Below, piece by piece: positions 25,971 to 35,472 of a stretch of DNA of 64,000 bases. How positions within the stretch are numbered: the first letter of the stretch is position 1; each line of letters begins with the position of its first letter. This DNA comes from Longimicrobiaceae bacterium (GTDB lineage: Bacteria > Gemmatimonadota > Gemmatimonadetes > Longimicrobiales > Longimicrobiaceae), in NCBI GenBank assembly GCA_030447645.1, contig JAUJOM010000008.1, forward strand, positions 51,798 to 115,797. The letters are read 5' to 3'. Made by a program: the position numbers and the translations under genes. A model generated the notes under the pieces. It worked only from the letters and a program-made list of their open reading frames with translations, was not told where the DNA came from and ran no database searches.

Positions 25971-27712
25971 AACTGAGGTCTGTTATGATCGGTGCCGGCT
26001 GCCTGCTCGCTGCCTGCACTCCCGCGCCGCGTAGCTCCCCGAGCCCAGCGCCCATGTACGATTTGATCATTCGTGGGGGGCGCATCGTTGATGGTACCGG
26101 AGGCCCCTGGTATCGCGGGGATGTGGCGATCCGGGGCGATCGTATCGCGGCCGTCGGGCTGCTCCCCGGTGCTCGCGCGCGGGATACCATTGATGCGAGG
26201 GGGCTGATCGTCGCGCCGGGTTTCATCGACATGCTCGGGCACTCCGAGTACCCGCTGCTCCGCGACGGCCGGGCCATCTCCAAGATCACCCAGGGGATCA
26301 CCTCGGAGATCACGGGCGAGGTGAGCAGCGTCGTTCCGGTGAACGAAAACACTCTGCGTGAGCTCGCCCCGGCAACCCGGGAACGGGTAACCTGGCGGGA
26401 TCTGGACGGCTACTTCGCACGGCTGGAGCAGGGTGGAACCGCGATCAACCTGGGTACCTTTGTGACGCTGGGCACCGTACGCCGATACGTGATGGGCGAT
26501 GCGAACCGCCCCGCCACCCCGGCCGAGCTGGAGCAGATGCGCGGCCTGGTAGCGCACGCGATGCGGCAGGGAGCCATGGGCTTTTCCACCGGGCTCATCT
26601 ACGCGCCGGGATCCTTTGCCAGCACGGAAGAGATCACGGAATTGACACGGGTGGCCGCTCAGTACGGGGGCGGGTACGCCTCCCACATCCGCTCCGAGGG
26701 AGACCGGCTGGTGGAAGCGATCCAGGAAGCAATCACAATCGGGGAGCGGGCCGGCACCTGGGTGCAGATTCACCACCTCAAGGCTTCCGGCCAAAAGAAC
26801 TGGGGGAAGATGGCGCAGGCGGTGGCCACCATCGAGACTGCACGCGCGCGTGGTGTGGACGTGTCAGCCGACCAGTATCCGTACACCGCCTCTGGCACCG
26901 GTCTGGACGCAGTGATCCCCAACTGGGCTCATGCGGGCGGAACCGACTCGCTGCTCGCCCGCCTGCGGCAGCCGGAAAGCCGGGCTCGTCTCCGGGAGGA
27001 GCTTGCCGGCGGAGGCACCGACTGGCGCATCGGCACCTCCGCAGGGGGACCGAGTGGGGTGATGATCGCCAGCGTGAGCACCGACAGCCTCAGGCGTTAT
27101 CAGGGCATGCGCCTGGACCAGGTGGCCCGGCTGCGTGGGCAGGAGGTGGTGGACGCAGTCTTTGACATCCTGCTCGCGGATCGCGCCAACACCGCGGCGA
27201 TCTACTTCAGCATGTCCGAGGATGACGTTGAGCTGGCGATGCGCCAGCCGTGGGTAAGCGTAGGCATCGACGCAGGCGCACGCGCCGCCGACACCACGGT
27301 GCAGGGGCGCCCGCACCCGCGGGCATACGGCAGCTTCCCTCGCATCCTGTGCCGCTACGTGCGGGAGCGACGAGTCATCCCCCTGGAGGACGCCATCCGC
27401 AAGTTCACCAGCCTGCCCGCGGCGCGGGTGGGGTTGGCGGAGCGCGGGGTGCTCAAGGCTGGGATGTACGCAGATGTCACCGTGTTCAACCCGCAGACCG
27501 TGTGCGACCGAGCAACCTTCGAGGATCCTGTGCAAACCTCGGTGGGGATCGAGCACGTGCTGGTGAATGGCACCCCTGTGCTGCGTGGCGGCCGGCCGAC
27601 CGGCAAGCTGCCAGGGCGCGGCTTGCGGCGGGGAAGTCATAGCCCGCGCTACGTCGCCTGGCTCCCCCAGCTACGTCATTCAGCCCACCATCGCGATTCG
27701 CTGTTTCGGTAG
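25967..27712 (+). CDS. D-aminoacylase-like amidohydrolase, lipoprotein
   Basis: 581 residues with a lipoprotein signal (MIGAGCLLAACTP). The amidohydrolase core shows YDLIIRGGRIVDGTG, SHIRSEGDRLVEAI, QIHHLKASG, the PWVSVGIDAG metal-ligand Asp region and PHPRAYGSFPRIL, all as in N-acyl-D-amino-acid deacylases. The first metal motif HxH is LGH here (GFIDMLGHSEYPLL). After GMYADVTVFNP the family normally ends within ~60 residues; the tail from GRGLRRGSH on (about 30 residues) looks extraneous and may reflect a late frameshift. It would release D-amino acids from N-acyl forms made during cell-wall turnover. Confidence 0.82.
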   Translation: MKLRSVMIGAGCLLAACTPAPRSSPSPAPMYDLIIRGGRIVDGTGGPWYRGDVAIRGDRIAAVGLLPGARARDTIDARGLIVAPGFIDMLGHSEYPLLRDGRAISKITQGITSEITGEVSSVVPVNENTLRELAPATRERVTWRDLDGYFARLEQGGTAINLGTFVTLGTVRRYVMGDANRPATPAELEQMRGLVAHAMRQGAMGFSTGLIYAPGSFASTEEITELTRVAAQYGGGYASHIRSEGDRLVEAIQEAITIGERAGTWVQIHHLKASGQKNWGKMAQAVATIETARARGVDVSADQYPYTASGTGLDAVIPNWAHAGGTDSLLARLRQPESRARLREELAGGGTDWRIGTSAGGPSGVMIASVSTDSLRRYQGMRLDQVARLRGQEVVDAVFDILLADRANTAAIYFSMSEDDVELAMRQPWVSVGIDAGARAADTTVQGRPHPRAYGSFPRILCRYVRERRVIPLEDAIRKFTSLPAARVGLAERGVLKAGMYADVTVFNPQTVCDRATFEDPVQTSVGIEHVLVNGTPVLRGGRPTGKLPGRGLRRGSHSPRYVAWLPQLRHSAHHRDSLFR

Positions 27713-27766
27713 CTTGTGAGTGCGGGCAAGACTTCGTCCCCACACTCAACTTCCAGAACCGCTACC

Positions 27767-28295
27767 ATGAAACGCATTGCCTTTGTACTGCTCTCGCTCG
27801 GCCTGTTGACCAGCGGGCGTGCTTCTGCCCAGGTGATTCAGGCTGAAACGCTTCCGTCCCGTCCGCTCTCCCTATCCGGCCCAAGAATCGGCATGACCAT
27901 GCTCGCTCAGGGAGAAGCGCTCGACTCGCTGCGCAGTCACTACAAGCGTGATGTGAGCGGATCGATCACTCAGATCGGCTGGCAGTTCGAGCAGCGATTC
28001 TATGCGGACGAGCAAAGCGGCCTTGGCGGCGCTCAGCGAAATTGTCGTGCTGGTGGGTGGGCTGGAGCAAAACATGTTTCTTCCGAGTCTGTCCTGGCTT
28101 GCGGGGCTACGAACCGGGCAGGGCTTTGAGGTGGGTGCCGGGCCGAATTTGTCGCTCACCGGCGTAGGGCTCACCTTTGCGGCAGGTGCGACTTTGCAGG
28201 CTGGGCGCCTCAATCTGCCCATTCACTTTGCATTCGTCCCCTCCCCCAGGGGAAGCCGGACGAGCCTGCTGGCCGGCTTCAGCCTGGACCGCTGA
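27767..28295 (+). pseudogene. Hypothetical secreted protein, one apparent frameshift
   Basis: ATG 27767 opens a signal peptide (KRIAFVLLSLGLLTSGRASAQ) and continues to FEQRFYADEQSGL. Near 28017 the plausible reading moves to another frame (ALSEIVVLVGGLEQNMFLPSLSWLAGLRTGQGFEVGAGPNLSL) and ends at 28295. Joined, it gives about 175 residues of Gly- and Leu-rich repeated segments like a small outer-membrane barrel. I recall similar proteins in Gemmatimonadota, function unknown. The shift fits a 2-bp loss or a 1-bp gain. Confidence 0.55.
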
Positions 28296-28296
28296 C

Positions 28297-29951
28297 CTAG
28301 AGCGGCTGGAGGAAGTCGGCGCGGATGACCCGCACCCCGTGACCGGCGAAGTGCACCTCGGCGCGGTCACCGCGCACCTGCAGCACGACACCCTCGCCGA
28401 AGGTGTCGTGCGAAACCTCCACGCCGGGCTCCAGTCCCGGTGTGGACTCGTCGGGGTCGAAGCTGGCCGGGAGAGTGCTTGAAGCTGCTGGCTCACCAGC
28501 GCTCGTCGCACGCAGCAGGGCTCCGGTGTCGTTGTCGCAGTGGCCGCAGCGGAAGTCCTCCGGCACGTCTTCGCCAAAGTAGCGGAGGATGGTGGCTGTC
28601 CGGCAGCGGGCGCTCTGGCAGTAGCGGACCATTGCGTTGAGCTTGCGGCGGTCCAGCTCACGCCGCTCCTCGTAGTCGGTCAGCTCACGGCTCAGGTCCG
28701 TTTGGGTCACGTCGGGAGCGATCCGCTCCCAAACGCCGCCCCGGTGCTCCCGCATCATCCCATGCCGCTTGAGCAGGGTCAGCACGATGCGAGCTTTGCG
28801 TCGGGGGACCTCGGCGGACTCGGCGATCTGGTCCAGCGTGCACTGCTCGCCCTCGGGCGTGCATTCACCACCCGCGCGACCTGGACTGCTTCCTCGATGT
28901 CCGGGTACTTGCCCCCGAGAAAGTATCCCTGCACCGCACGGTCTTCCACCTGGTACAGGATGGTGCAGCGGGAGGAGTCCGTCGCGTCCCGCGCGCCCCG
29001 CTTCCTGGTAGTACGCCTCCAGCGAGCCGGGAAAATGGTAGTGTGCCACGAAGCGGATGTCCGGCTTGTCGATTCCCAGCCCAAATGCATTGGTGGCGAT
29101 CACCAGCCTTTGCCTCGCCCGCCATCCATGCTTCCTGTGCTTCCGTGCGCTCTTTGCGGAGCGGCGACCATGGTACAGCACAAGCGAGTGCCGCTCGCTG
29201 AACTGCTCGTGCAGCCGCTCGGCTTCTTTCACGGTCGCGGTGTAGATGATTCCGGAACCTTCGGTGCAGCGCAGGATTTCGGCGACTGCGGCGTCTTTAT
29301 CCGATTCGTTCACCGTGGGGCGGACTTCCAGAAAAAGGTTGGGGCGAACCAGCTCGCCCACGAACTGCTGCGGCTCCCGCATGCGGAGCTGCCGGATGAT
29401 GTCTTCGCGCACCTCGGGCGACGCGCGGTGGCGGTCAGCGCCAGGATCGGGGGTCTGCCCAGCCGCTCCGCGATGCTGCCGAGCATCATGTAATCAGGAC
29501 GGAAATCATGTCCCCATTGCGATACGCAGTGCGCTTCATCCACGACGAAGAGCGAGATTTCGCGACCGAGCAGCCTTTCAAAGAAGTCCCGGTCCCGAAA
29601 GCGTTCGGGTGTGAGATACAGGATGTCGCCCCGCCCTTCGGTCACGGAGCTTTCCGCGTCCCGCTGCTCACCCGTTCTCTGAGACGAATTCACCACCAGC
29701 GCGTCCACACCGATCTCGGTAAGCTTGTCAATCTGGTCCTTCATCAGCGCGATCAGTGGGGACACCACCACCGTGAGCCCGGGGAGGAGTACAGCCGGCA
29801 GCTGATAGATGAGCGACTTGCCCGCACCGGTAGGCATCACCACCAGCGTGTCGCGCCCTCGCAGGACGGCACGAACGGGTTCTTGCTGCCCCGGGCGGAA
29901 CTCCTCCAGCCCGAAGCGGTCCCGCAGCGTTTCGAGGAGCTGATCTGGCAT
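28297..29951 (-). pseudogene. recQ: ATP-dependent DNA helicase RecQ, frameshifted
   Basis: 3'-5' repair helicase. From the start at 29951: FRPGQQEPVRAVLRGRDTLVVMPTGAGKSLIYQLPA (Walker A), [17 protein letters not shown] (DEAH box), LTATA, then [36 protein letters not shown] (motifs V/VI) and a zinc-binding, winged-helix end ([17 protein letters not shown] ... CGHCDN). Frame changes near 29430 (one base lost), 28985 and 28862 all lie in G/C-rich stretches. Each reading resumes matching RecQ, so the gene is probably intact in the organism. A short extra C-terminal domain replaces HRDC. Confidence 0.85.
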
Positions 29952-29967
29952 TCGCGGGTCGGTGCAA

Positions 29968-30893
29968 TCACCGGACCGCGAGCAGCTCCAGGAGCAGGCG
30001 GGCGGCGAGCTTGGCGGTGCGTCCCATCCTGATCGTACGGAGGGGAAAGCTCCATGATGTCAGCGCCCACCAGCCGTGGGTCCGCGGCTATGGTCTGGAC
30101 CAGGGCGATCATTTCGCGGGCCATCAACCCACCCGGTCCCGCGGCGCTGGTTCCCGGTGCCACGGTGGAATCGGCGGCGTCCAGATCGATGCTGAGATAA
30201 AGTGCATCGCCATCTCCGCTGCATCTTCGAGCGCCTCCCGGGCTACCGATGCAGCCCCGCGCTCGGTGATGTCGTCGGCCGTGAAGAGCCATACCCCCTG
30301 CTCCCGCGCCCAGTCAGTGTAGAAGCGCGAGTTCGCCCAGCGGCGGATACCCAGCATGGCGGTTCGTCCGCCCGACAGGATCGGCGTTTGGAGCGCGCCG
30401 GAATGGCGTTCCGCTGGAGATCGACGCCTCGTCCGGGTACTCGCGCACGTCCAGGTGCGCGTCGATGGAGATCAAGGCGAGGCGCAGCTCCGGGCGAGCC
30501 GCGGCCAGCCCGTGGATGAGTGAGCCGGTACAGCCATGATCTCCCCCCAAAAAGACCGGCCGGGCTCCCGCCGTGAATACATGGCGCGCGGCCTCCTCCA
30601 TGCTCCGGTGGGCTTCGGCCCCGTTCATCGAGGAAGCGATAGATCACCGAGATCCAGCACCGGGCTCAGTTCGCGCTCGCCGTCCCAGGTGCCGAAGGAG
30701 GCAAGAGCCTCACGAATTGCTTTGGGTCCGAAGCGGGCACCCGGGGCGCGACGGGATGCCGCCATCGTAGGGCAGCCCGAGCAGCACGTTGCGCCCGTCC
30801 AGCGGCGACGAGCCGTCCCAGGGTGGAGCAGGGAGGGGCGCGCGGATCGCGCGGGTCCGGTGCCGGGCGCAGGGTGGCGAGTGGGTTGGTCAC
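29968..30893 (-). pseudogene. Ureohydrolase family protein (agmatinase/arginase/formimidoylglutamase-like), multiple frameshifts
   Basis: From GTG 30893 (TNPLATLRPAPDP) to a TGA at 29968-29970. Mn2+ ligands are visible in different frames: GGDHGCTGS, IDAHLDVRE, and SIDLDAADSTVAPGTSAAGPGGL. Between them, LGIRRWANSRFYTDWAREQGVWLFTADDI and MIALVQTIAADPRLVGADIMELSPPYDQDG belong to the fold. At least four frame changes are needed (about 30630-30720, 30370-30420, 30190, 30010). Which guanidino substrate it uses cannot be told. Confidence 0.75.
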
Positions 30894-30937
30894 GCGGCTA
30901 ACTTACGCCCGCCTATAACCCATAGTCCAGATTCGAC

Positions 30938-31910
30938 TTGATGACACGCATTCTAACCGGCATCCAGCCATCCGGCTCGCTCCACCTGGGCAACTACTTC
31001 GGGGCAATGCGGCCCCTGATCGAACTGCAGGAGAGGGGGCAGGTCTTCGCCATCCTGGTGGATCTGCACGCCCTCACCAGCGTGCGCGACGCGGCGGCTC
31101 TGCGCGCGAACGTGCGCAGCGGCGCGCTGGCTTTTCTCGCCTCCGGACTGGACCCGGACCGGAGCATCTTTTTCCGCCAATCGGAGGTGCCGGAGCACAC
31201 GGAGCTGATGTGGCTCCTGAGCTGCGTCACACCGGTAGGGCTGCTGGAGCGCGCTGTTTCCTACAAGGACAAGGTTGCCCGCGGGCTCAGCGCGAATGCG
31301 GGTTTGTTCACCTACCCGGTGCTCCAGGCCGCCGACATCCTGCTCTACGATGCGGATGTGGTCCCTGTCGGGCGGGACCAGAAGCAGCACCTGGAGATGG
31401 CGCGGGACATCGCCGGAAAGCTGAACGAAGCGTACGGCGAGGTGGTGAAGCTCCCGGAGCCGGAGATCAGCGAGGATGTCGCCACCGTCCCGGGCACCGA
31501 TGGGCAAAAGATGAGCAAGAGCTACGGCAATACGCTGGATCTCTTCGGAGATGAAAAGGCGCTGCGGAAGCGGGTGATGGGAATCGTGACCGACTCCACC
31601 CCCTGGAAGATCGCAAGCCGGTGGAGGGCTCAAACATCCTGGCGCTGTACCGGCTGGTCGCTCCGCCCGAAGAGGTCACCCGGATGGAGCAGGATTTTCG
31701 CGCCGGTGGGATCGGCTACGGCGAGTTCAAGAAGCGGCTGCACGCCGCCATTGGGGAGTACTTCGCCCCCATGCGGGAGCGTCACGCCGAGTTCGCTGCT
31801 CGCCCGGACTACGTGGAAGACGTGCTGCGGGAGGGGGCGCTACGCGCCCGCAAGGTCGCAGGGGAGGTGATGGAGCGGGTCCGCACCGCGGTGGGGCGTA
31901 GCGTTAGGTA
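30938..31910 (+). pseudogene. trpS: Tryptophanyl-tRNA synthetase, single frameshift
   Basis: Charges tRNA-Trp. The class I HIGH-like motif SGSLHLGNY and KMSKS (GQKMSKSYGN) are in the first frame, which runs to TDSTP near 31605. There one C appears lost from a C run, and the reading continues in the next frame as KPVEGSNILALYRLVAPPEE through YVEDVLREGALRARKVAGEVMERVRTAVG. The normal C-terminus is near 31900; the open frame runs on into the following gene, so its exact stop is unclear. Essential gene, so a sequence error is most likely. Confidence 0.85.
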
Positions 31911-31956
31911 CGGGATGTGCTTCACACGGGGCGTTTCCAACACGGAGCAACGAATA

Positions 31957-32319
31957 ATGCGCGAACACCACCTGCACGACCTGGGTTCGGACGACACTTC
32001 CATCGTCCGCGGCAAAGATGCCACCGAGCAGCCCCGGCGGAACCCCGCGGATCCCTACGCGCCGAGTGGCAGGAGCCTGAACAGGAGGTCCTGACCCTGG
32101 TCTGCCTGACCTGCGGCAAGGAGTACTACTTCGAGGACGAGGCACCAGGCCCGAATCTGAAGTGCGAAGTGCGGCGGCACCGTGTTCCGCGCCTTTGACA
32201 CCTCCGTGGGCGACGAGGTGGTGGACGACTTCCGCGACAGCACCGAGCGCGACCTTGACCCCGACGACCCGGAGGGCGACGCCCTGCCGGGTGACGTAAT
32301 GGATCTCAACCAGATCTGA
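31957..32319 (+). pseudogene. Small zinc-ribbon protein with acidic tail, two apparent frameshifts
   Basis: Reads from ATG 31957 (REHHLHDLGSDDTSIVRGKDATEQPRRNPADPYAPSG). After a shift near 32067 comes EPEQEVLTLVCLTCGKEYYFEDEAPGPNLKCE, with one CxxC. After a 2-base loss near 32160 the restored reading KCGGTVFRAFDT supplies the second CxxC. The end is very acidic (DEVVDDFRDSTERDLDPDDPEGD ... DLNQI). It sits between trpS and dapA and overlaps the dapA ATG. Function unknown; one zinc-ribbon gene in the organism is likely. Confidence 0.6.
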
Positions 32320-33206
32320 TGGCGGACCCGCGCTTCACCGGATCGGGCGTTGCCCTGGTCACCCCTTTCAGCTCCGATGGGGTGAACGAGCGCGTGCTGC
32401 GTGAGCTGGTCCGCTTTCACCTGGAGCACGGGACGGATGCGCTGGTCGTGAATGGGAGCACCGGCGAAGCAGCCACCATGAGCCCGACCGAGCAGCGGCG
32501 GGCGGTGGAAGTTGTGGTGGACGAGGCGGGCGGGCGCCTCCCGGTGATCGCCGGTGCCGGGGGGAGCGACACCGCGGCTGTCGCGCAGCTGGCTCGTGAG
32601 GCGCGCGCGGCGGGTGCGGATGCCCTGTTGCTCGCTCCGCCGCCCTACAATAAGCCGACCCAGCGTGGCATGATCGCCCACTTCCGCGCGGTGATGGACG
32701 CCGGTGATCTCCCGGCCATTCTTTACAACGTCCCCGGCCGCACCGCCTGCAACCTGCTTCCAGAGACGGTAGCCGAGCTGGCTGGGGCTGACGCCCGGGT
32801 GATCGGGGTCAAGGAAGCAAGCGGCGACATCTCGCAGGTGGCGGAGCTTGCCAGGGTCGTTGCGGACCGGATCGCGATCTACAGCGGGAACGATGACCAG
32901 GTCGTTCCGCTGCTCGCCCTCGGCGGACGAGGGGTAATCTCCGTGCTCGCCAACATCGCGCCGCGCGACACCTCGCGGATGGTGCATCTCTTTGTGGAGG
33001 GCGACGTGCGAGCGTCGTGCGCTCTGCAGCTGCGCCTGCTCCCCGTGATTGGGGCGCTTTTTCGCGAATCCAATCCCATCCCGGTCAAGGCGGCCGTCCG
33101 GGAGCTGGGGTTCGATGTCGGTCCAGTCCGGCTGCCACTGCTGGAGGCGTCACCGGGTGTCCAGGAAGAGCTGCGCCGCGCAATGGGAGAAGCGGGGACC
33201 GGTTGA
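32319..33206 (+). CDS. dapA: 4-hydroxy-tetrahydrodipicolinate synthase
   Basis: 295 residues. Condenses pyruvate with aspartate semialdehyde, the first committed step of the lysine/DAP pathway. Motifs: GSTGEAATMSPTEQ, LYNVPGRTACNL with the catalytic Tyr, GVKEASGDISQ with the Schiff-base Lys. Length is normal. Its TGA overlaps the TTG start of dapB, so the two are translationally coupled. Confidence 0.96.
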   Translation: MADPRFTGSGVALVTPFSSDGVNERVLRELVRFHLEHGTDALVVNGSTGEAATMSPTEQRRAVEVVVDEAGGRLPVIAGAGGSDTAAVAQLAREARAAGADALLLAPPPYNKPTQRGMIAHFRAVMDAGDLPAILYNVPGRTACNLLPETVAELAGADARVIGVKEASGDISQVAELARVVADRIAIYSGNDDQVVPLLALGGRGVISVLANIAPRDTSRMVHLFVEGDVRASCALQLRLLPVIGALFRESNPIPVKAAVRELGFDVGPVRLPLLEASPGVQEELRRAMGEAGTG

Positions 33207-33958
33207 GCGAACGGCTACGCATCGCGCTCACCGGTCCCAACGGACGCATGGGGACGGTGCTCGCGCACCTCATCTCCGCGGACTCAGACCTGGAACTCGC
33301 TGGCGGAATCGGGAGGGGCACCCTGGATGCCGCTCGGGAGGTTCTCCGCAGCGCGGACGTGGTGATCGACTTCAGCGCGCCGACGCTGCTATCCACGCTG
33401 CTCGATGAGCACCGGGACTCCCTCGCTGGCCGGGCCGTGGTGGTGGGTACCACAGGCCTGGATGCCACCGTGCTTGATGCGCTTGCGACTTTGGCGACGC
33501 TCTCCCCGGTGCTCTGCTCCGCCAACTTCAGTGTGGGTGTGAACCTGCTCGCCGCGCTGGTGGAGCAGGCCGCTCGCGTGCTCGGCGACGAGTATGATGC
33601 GGAGATCGTGGAAACCCATCACCGCCGCAAGACTGACGCGCCGAGTGGTACCGCGCTCGAGCTTGGCCGGGCGATTGCGCGTGGTCTGGGAACCGATCTG
33701 GAGCAGGTGAGGCGTGATGGGCGGGCAGGGCACACCGCGGAGCGTCCCCGCGGGGAGATCGGCCTGCACGCGGTGCGTGGAGGGGATGTAGTAGGGGAGC
33801 ATCGGGTGCTGCTCCTCGGTGAACGGGAGCGCATCGAGCTGGGGCACGTCGCCACCGACCGGGCGCTCTTTGCGGAGGGGGCTCTCCGGGCCGCACGCTG
33901 GCTGGCCGGGCGTGATCCGGGGAGCTACACCATGCAGCAGGTTCTGGGTCTGCCCTGA
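33203..33958 (+). CDS. dapB: 4-hydroxy-tetrahydrodipicolinate reductase
   Basis: 251 residues from TTG 33203. NAD(P)H-dependent second step of DAP synthesis. Motifs: ALTGPNGRMGTVLA (NADPH loop), FSAPTLLSTLLDEH, SANFSVGVN and ETHHRRKTDAPSGTA with the active-site His and Lys. The TTG is chosen because it overlaps dapA and matches the family N-terminus; the frame is open further upstream without homology. Confidence 0.94.
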   Translation: MSERLRIALTGPNGRMGTVLAHLISADSDLELAGGIGRGTLDAAREVLRSADVVIDFSAPTLLSTLLDEHRDSLAGRAVVVGTTGLDATVLDALATLATLSPVLCSANFSVGVNLLAALVEQAARVLGDEYDAEIVETHHRRKTDAPSGTALELGRAIARGLGTDLEQVRRDGRAGHTAERPRGEIGLHAVRGGDVVGEHRVLLLGERERIELGHVATDRALFAEGALRAARWLAGRDPGSYTMQQVLGLP

Positions 33959-34020
33959 AGCGGCGGCTGGTACTCGATCTGGCCGATCCGCGGGGGCGGT
34001 GGGGGATCCCCGGCTGGGCA

Positions 34021-34959
34021 ATGGAGGAGATCCGAGGTGCGATCCCCGCCGATTGGGAGATGGACGTTGTCGCCGCTCCCGCGGACGGGCAGGGTGACGG
34101 GGGCGATGCGTCCCCCGAGGCTCTGCACGCCGTGCAAGGGGCCGAAGTGTACATCGGCTTCGGCATGCCCCAGGAATTATTCCTCGCTGCCACCGCGGAG
34201 GCTGACTCTCGCCTCCGCTGGGTCCACTCGGCCTCCGCTGGCGTAGGAGGATCGCTTTACCCGGAGATGCGTGACTCCGACGTGGTGCTCACCAACTCCG
34301 CGGGCGTGTACGCTCCCGCCATCGCGGAAACGGTGATCGCCATTTTGTTTTACTTTGCCCGCGGGCTCGATTTCGCAGTTCACGCTCAGACTGAGCGCCG
34401 CTGGGACAAGGCGCCCTTTGATGATCCTGGTTCGCCCGTGGGTGAGCTCGGCGGTGCTACGCTGGGCATCATCGGCTTCGGCGGGATCGGCAGGGAGGTA
34501 GCACGCAGGGCCAAGGCTCTAGGGATGCGCGTGCTCGCTCTGCGCCGGACGGGCGGCGTGCCCCTGGAGGAGATACTCCCCCAAAGCAGCTATCTCCTCC
34601 TCGCCCTCCCTGACACACCCGAGACGCGGGGGCTGGTTGGCGCGCGGGAGCTCGGGCTCCTTCCTCCCGGTGCGGTGGTGGTGAATGTCGGGCGGGGGAG
34701 CGCGCTCGATGAAGCGGCGTTGGCCCGGGTACTCCAGACAGAAAAGCTGCGCGGCGCCGGGCTGGATGTGTTCGCGCGCGAGCCGCTCCCGCCGGAATCC
34801 CCTCTCTGGACGCTCCCGAACGTGCTGGTGCTTCCGCACGTTTCCGGTGCGTCGCCCCACTTCTGGCGGAGACAGGTGGACTTGGTCCGGGAGAACCTGG
34901 GCCGCTATCTTGCGGGGCGGCCGCTCCGCAATGTGGTGGACAAGCGTGCCGGATACTGA
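34021..34959 (+). CDS. D-2-hydroxyacid dehydrogenase family protein
   Basis: 312 residues from ATG 34021. Homology suggests the real N-terminus is 22 codons earlier (RRLVLDLADPRGRWGIPGWA), where only a CTG at 33955 overlaps the dapB stop. Motifs: GIIGFGGIGREVARRAKALGM (NAD site), NVGRGSALDE with the catalytic Arg, FAREPLPPESPLW with the Glu, and LPHVSG with the His. Substrate unknown; phosphoglycerate or glyoxylate-type acids are typical. Confidence 0.85.
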   Translation: MEEIRGAIPADWEMDVVAAPADGQGDGGDASPEALHAVQGAEVYIGFGMPQELFLAATAEADSRLRWVHSASAGVGGSLYPEMRDSDVVLTNSAGVYAPAIAETVIAILFYFARGLDFAVHAQTERRWDKAPFDDPGSPVGELGGATLGIIGFGGIGREVARRAKALGMRVLALRRTGGVPLEEILPQSSYLLLALPDTPETRGLVGARELGLLPPGAVVVNVGRGSALDEAALARVLQTEKLRGAGLDVFAREPLPPESPLWTLPNVLVLPHVSGASPHFWRRQVDLVRENLGRYLAGRPLRNVVDKRAGY

Positions 34960-34964
34960 CTGCC

Positions 34965-35465
34965 GTGGATTACTCCGCAGGCTATCTTCTGCTCGCCGCT
35001 GCGCAAGTCGTCGGCATCCTGTTGATCCCGCTCGGCCTGCCAGGGTTGTGGATCCAGGTGGGTGCACTGGCCCTTTACGGCTGGCAGTCGAATTTCGCGA
35101 CGATGGGGGTGGTCCCCATCATTCTGACCGTTGGGCTCGGCCTGGTGGCCGAAGCGCTGGAGTTCGCGTTGGGAGGGCGCTACGCGCGCCGGTACGGCGG
35201 GGGGCGGAGGGCAGCGTGGGGGGCGATCCTCGGCGGCATCGCCGGGGCGATCATGGGAGTCCCTGTGCCGATCATCGGCAGCGTGATCGGGGCATTCGTG
35301 GGCTCGTTCGTCGGTGCGGCACTGCTGGAGCTAACCACCGGACGCGGGGCCAATCCCGCGTTGCGGGCGGGATGGGGCGCGCTGCTCGGCCGTGTCGCGG
35401 CTACGGCGGTGAAGGTGGGGATCGGAATCGCGATCGCCGTCGTGGCACTCTTTTCGGCACTTTGA
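34965..35465 (+). CDS. DUF456 family membrane protein
   Basis: 166 residues from GTG 34965. Three to four hydrophobic segments with the DUF456 pattern (VVGILLIPLGLPGLWIQ, ALEFALGGRYARRYGGGRRAAWGAILGGIAGAIMG, PVPIIGSVIGAFVGSF). Glycine-rich helices resemble glycine-zipper packing. Biochemical role unknown. It lies just before the histidine kinase. Confidence 0.8.
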   Translation: MDYSAGYLLLAAAQVVGILLIPLGLPGLWIQVGALALYGWQSNFATMGVVPIILTVGLGLVAEALEFALGGRYARRYGGGRRAAWGAILGGIAGAIMGVPVPIIGSVIGAFVGSFVGAALLELTTGRGANPALRAGWGALLGRVAATAVKVGIGIAIAVVALFSAL

Positions 35466-35472
35466 TCGGCTG

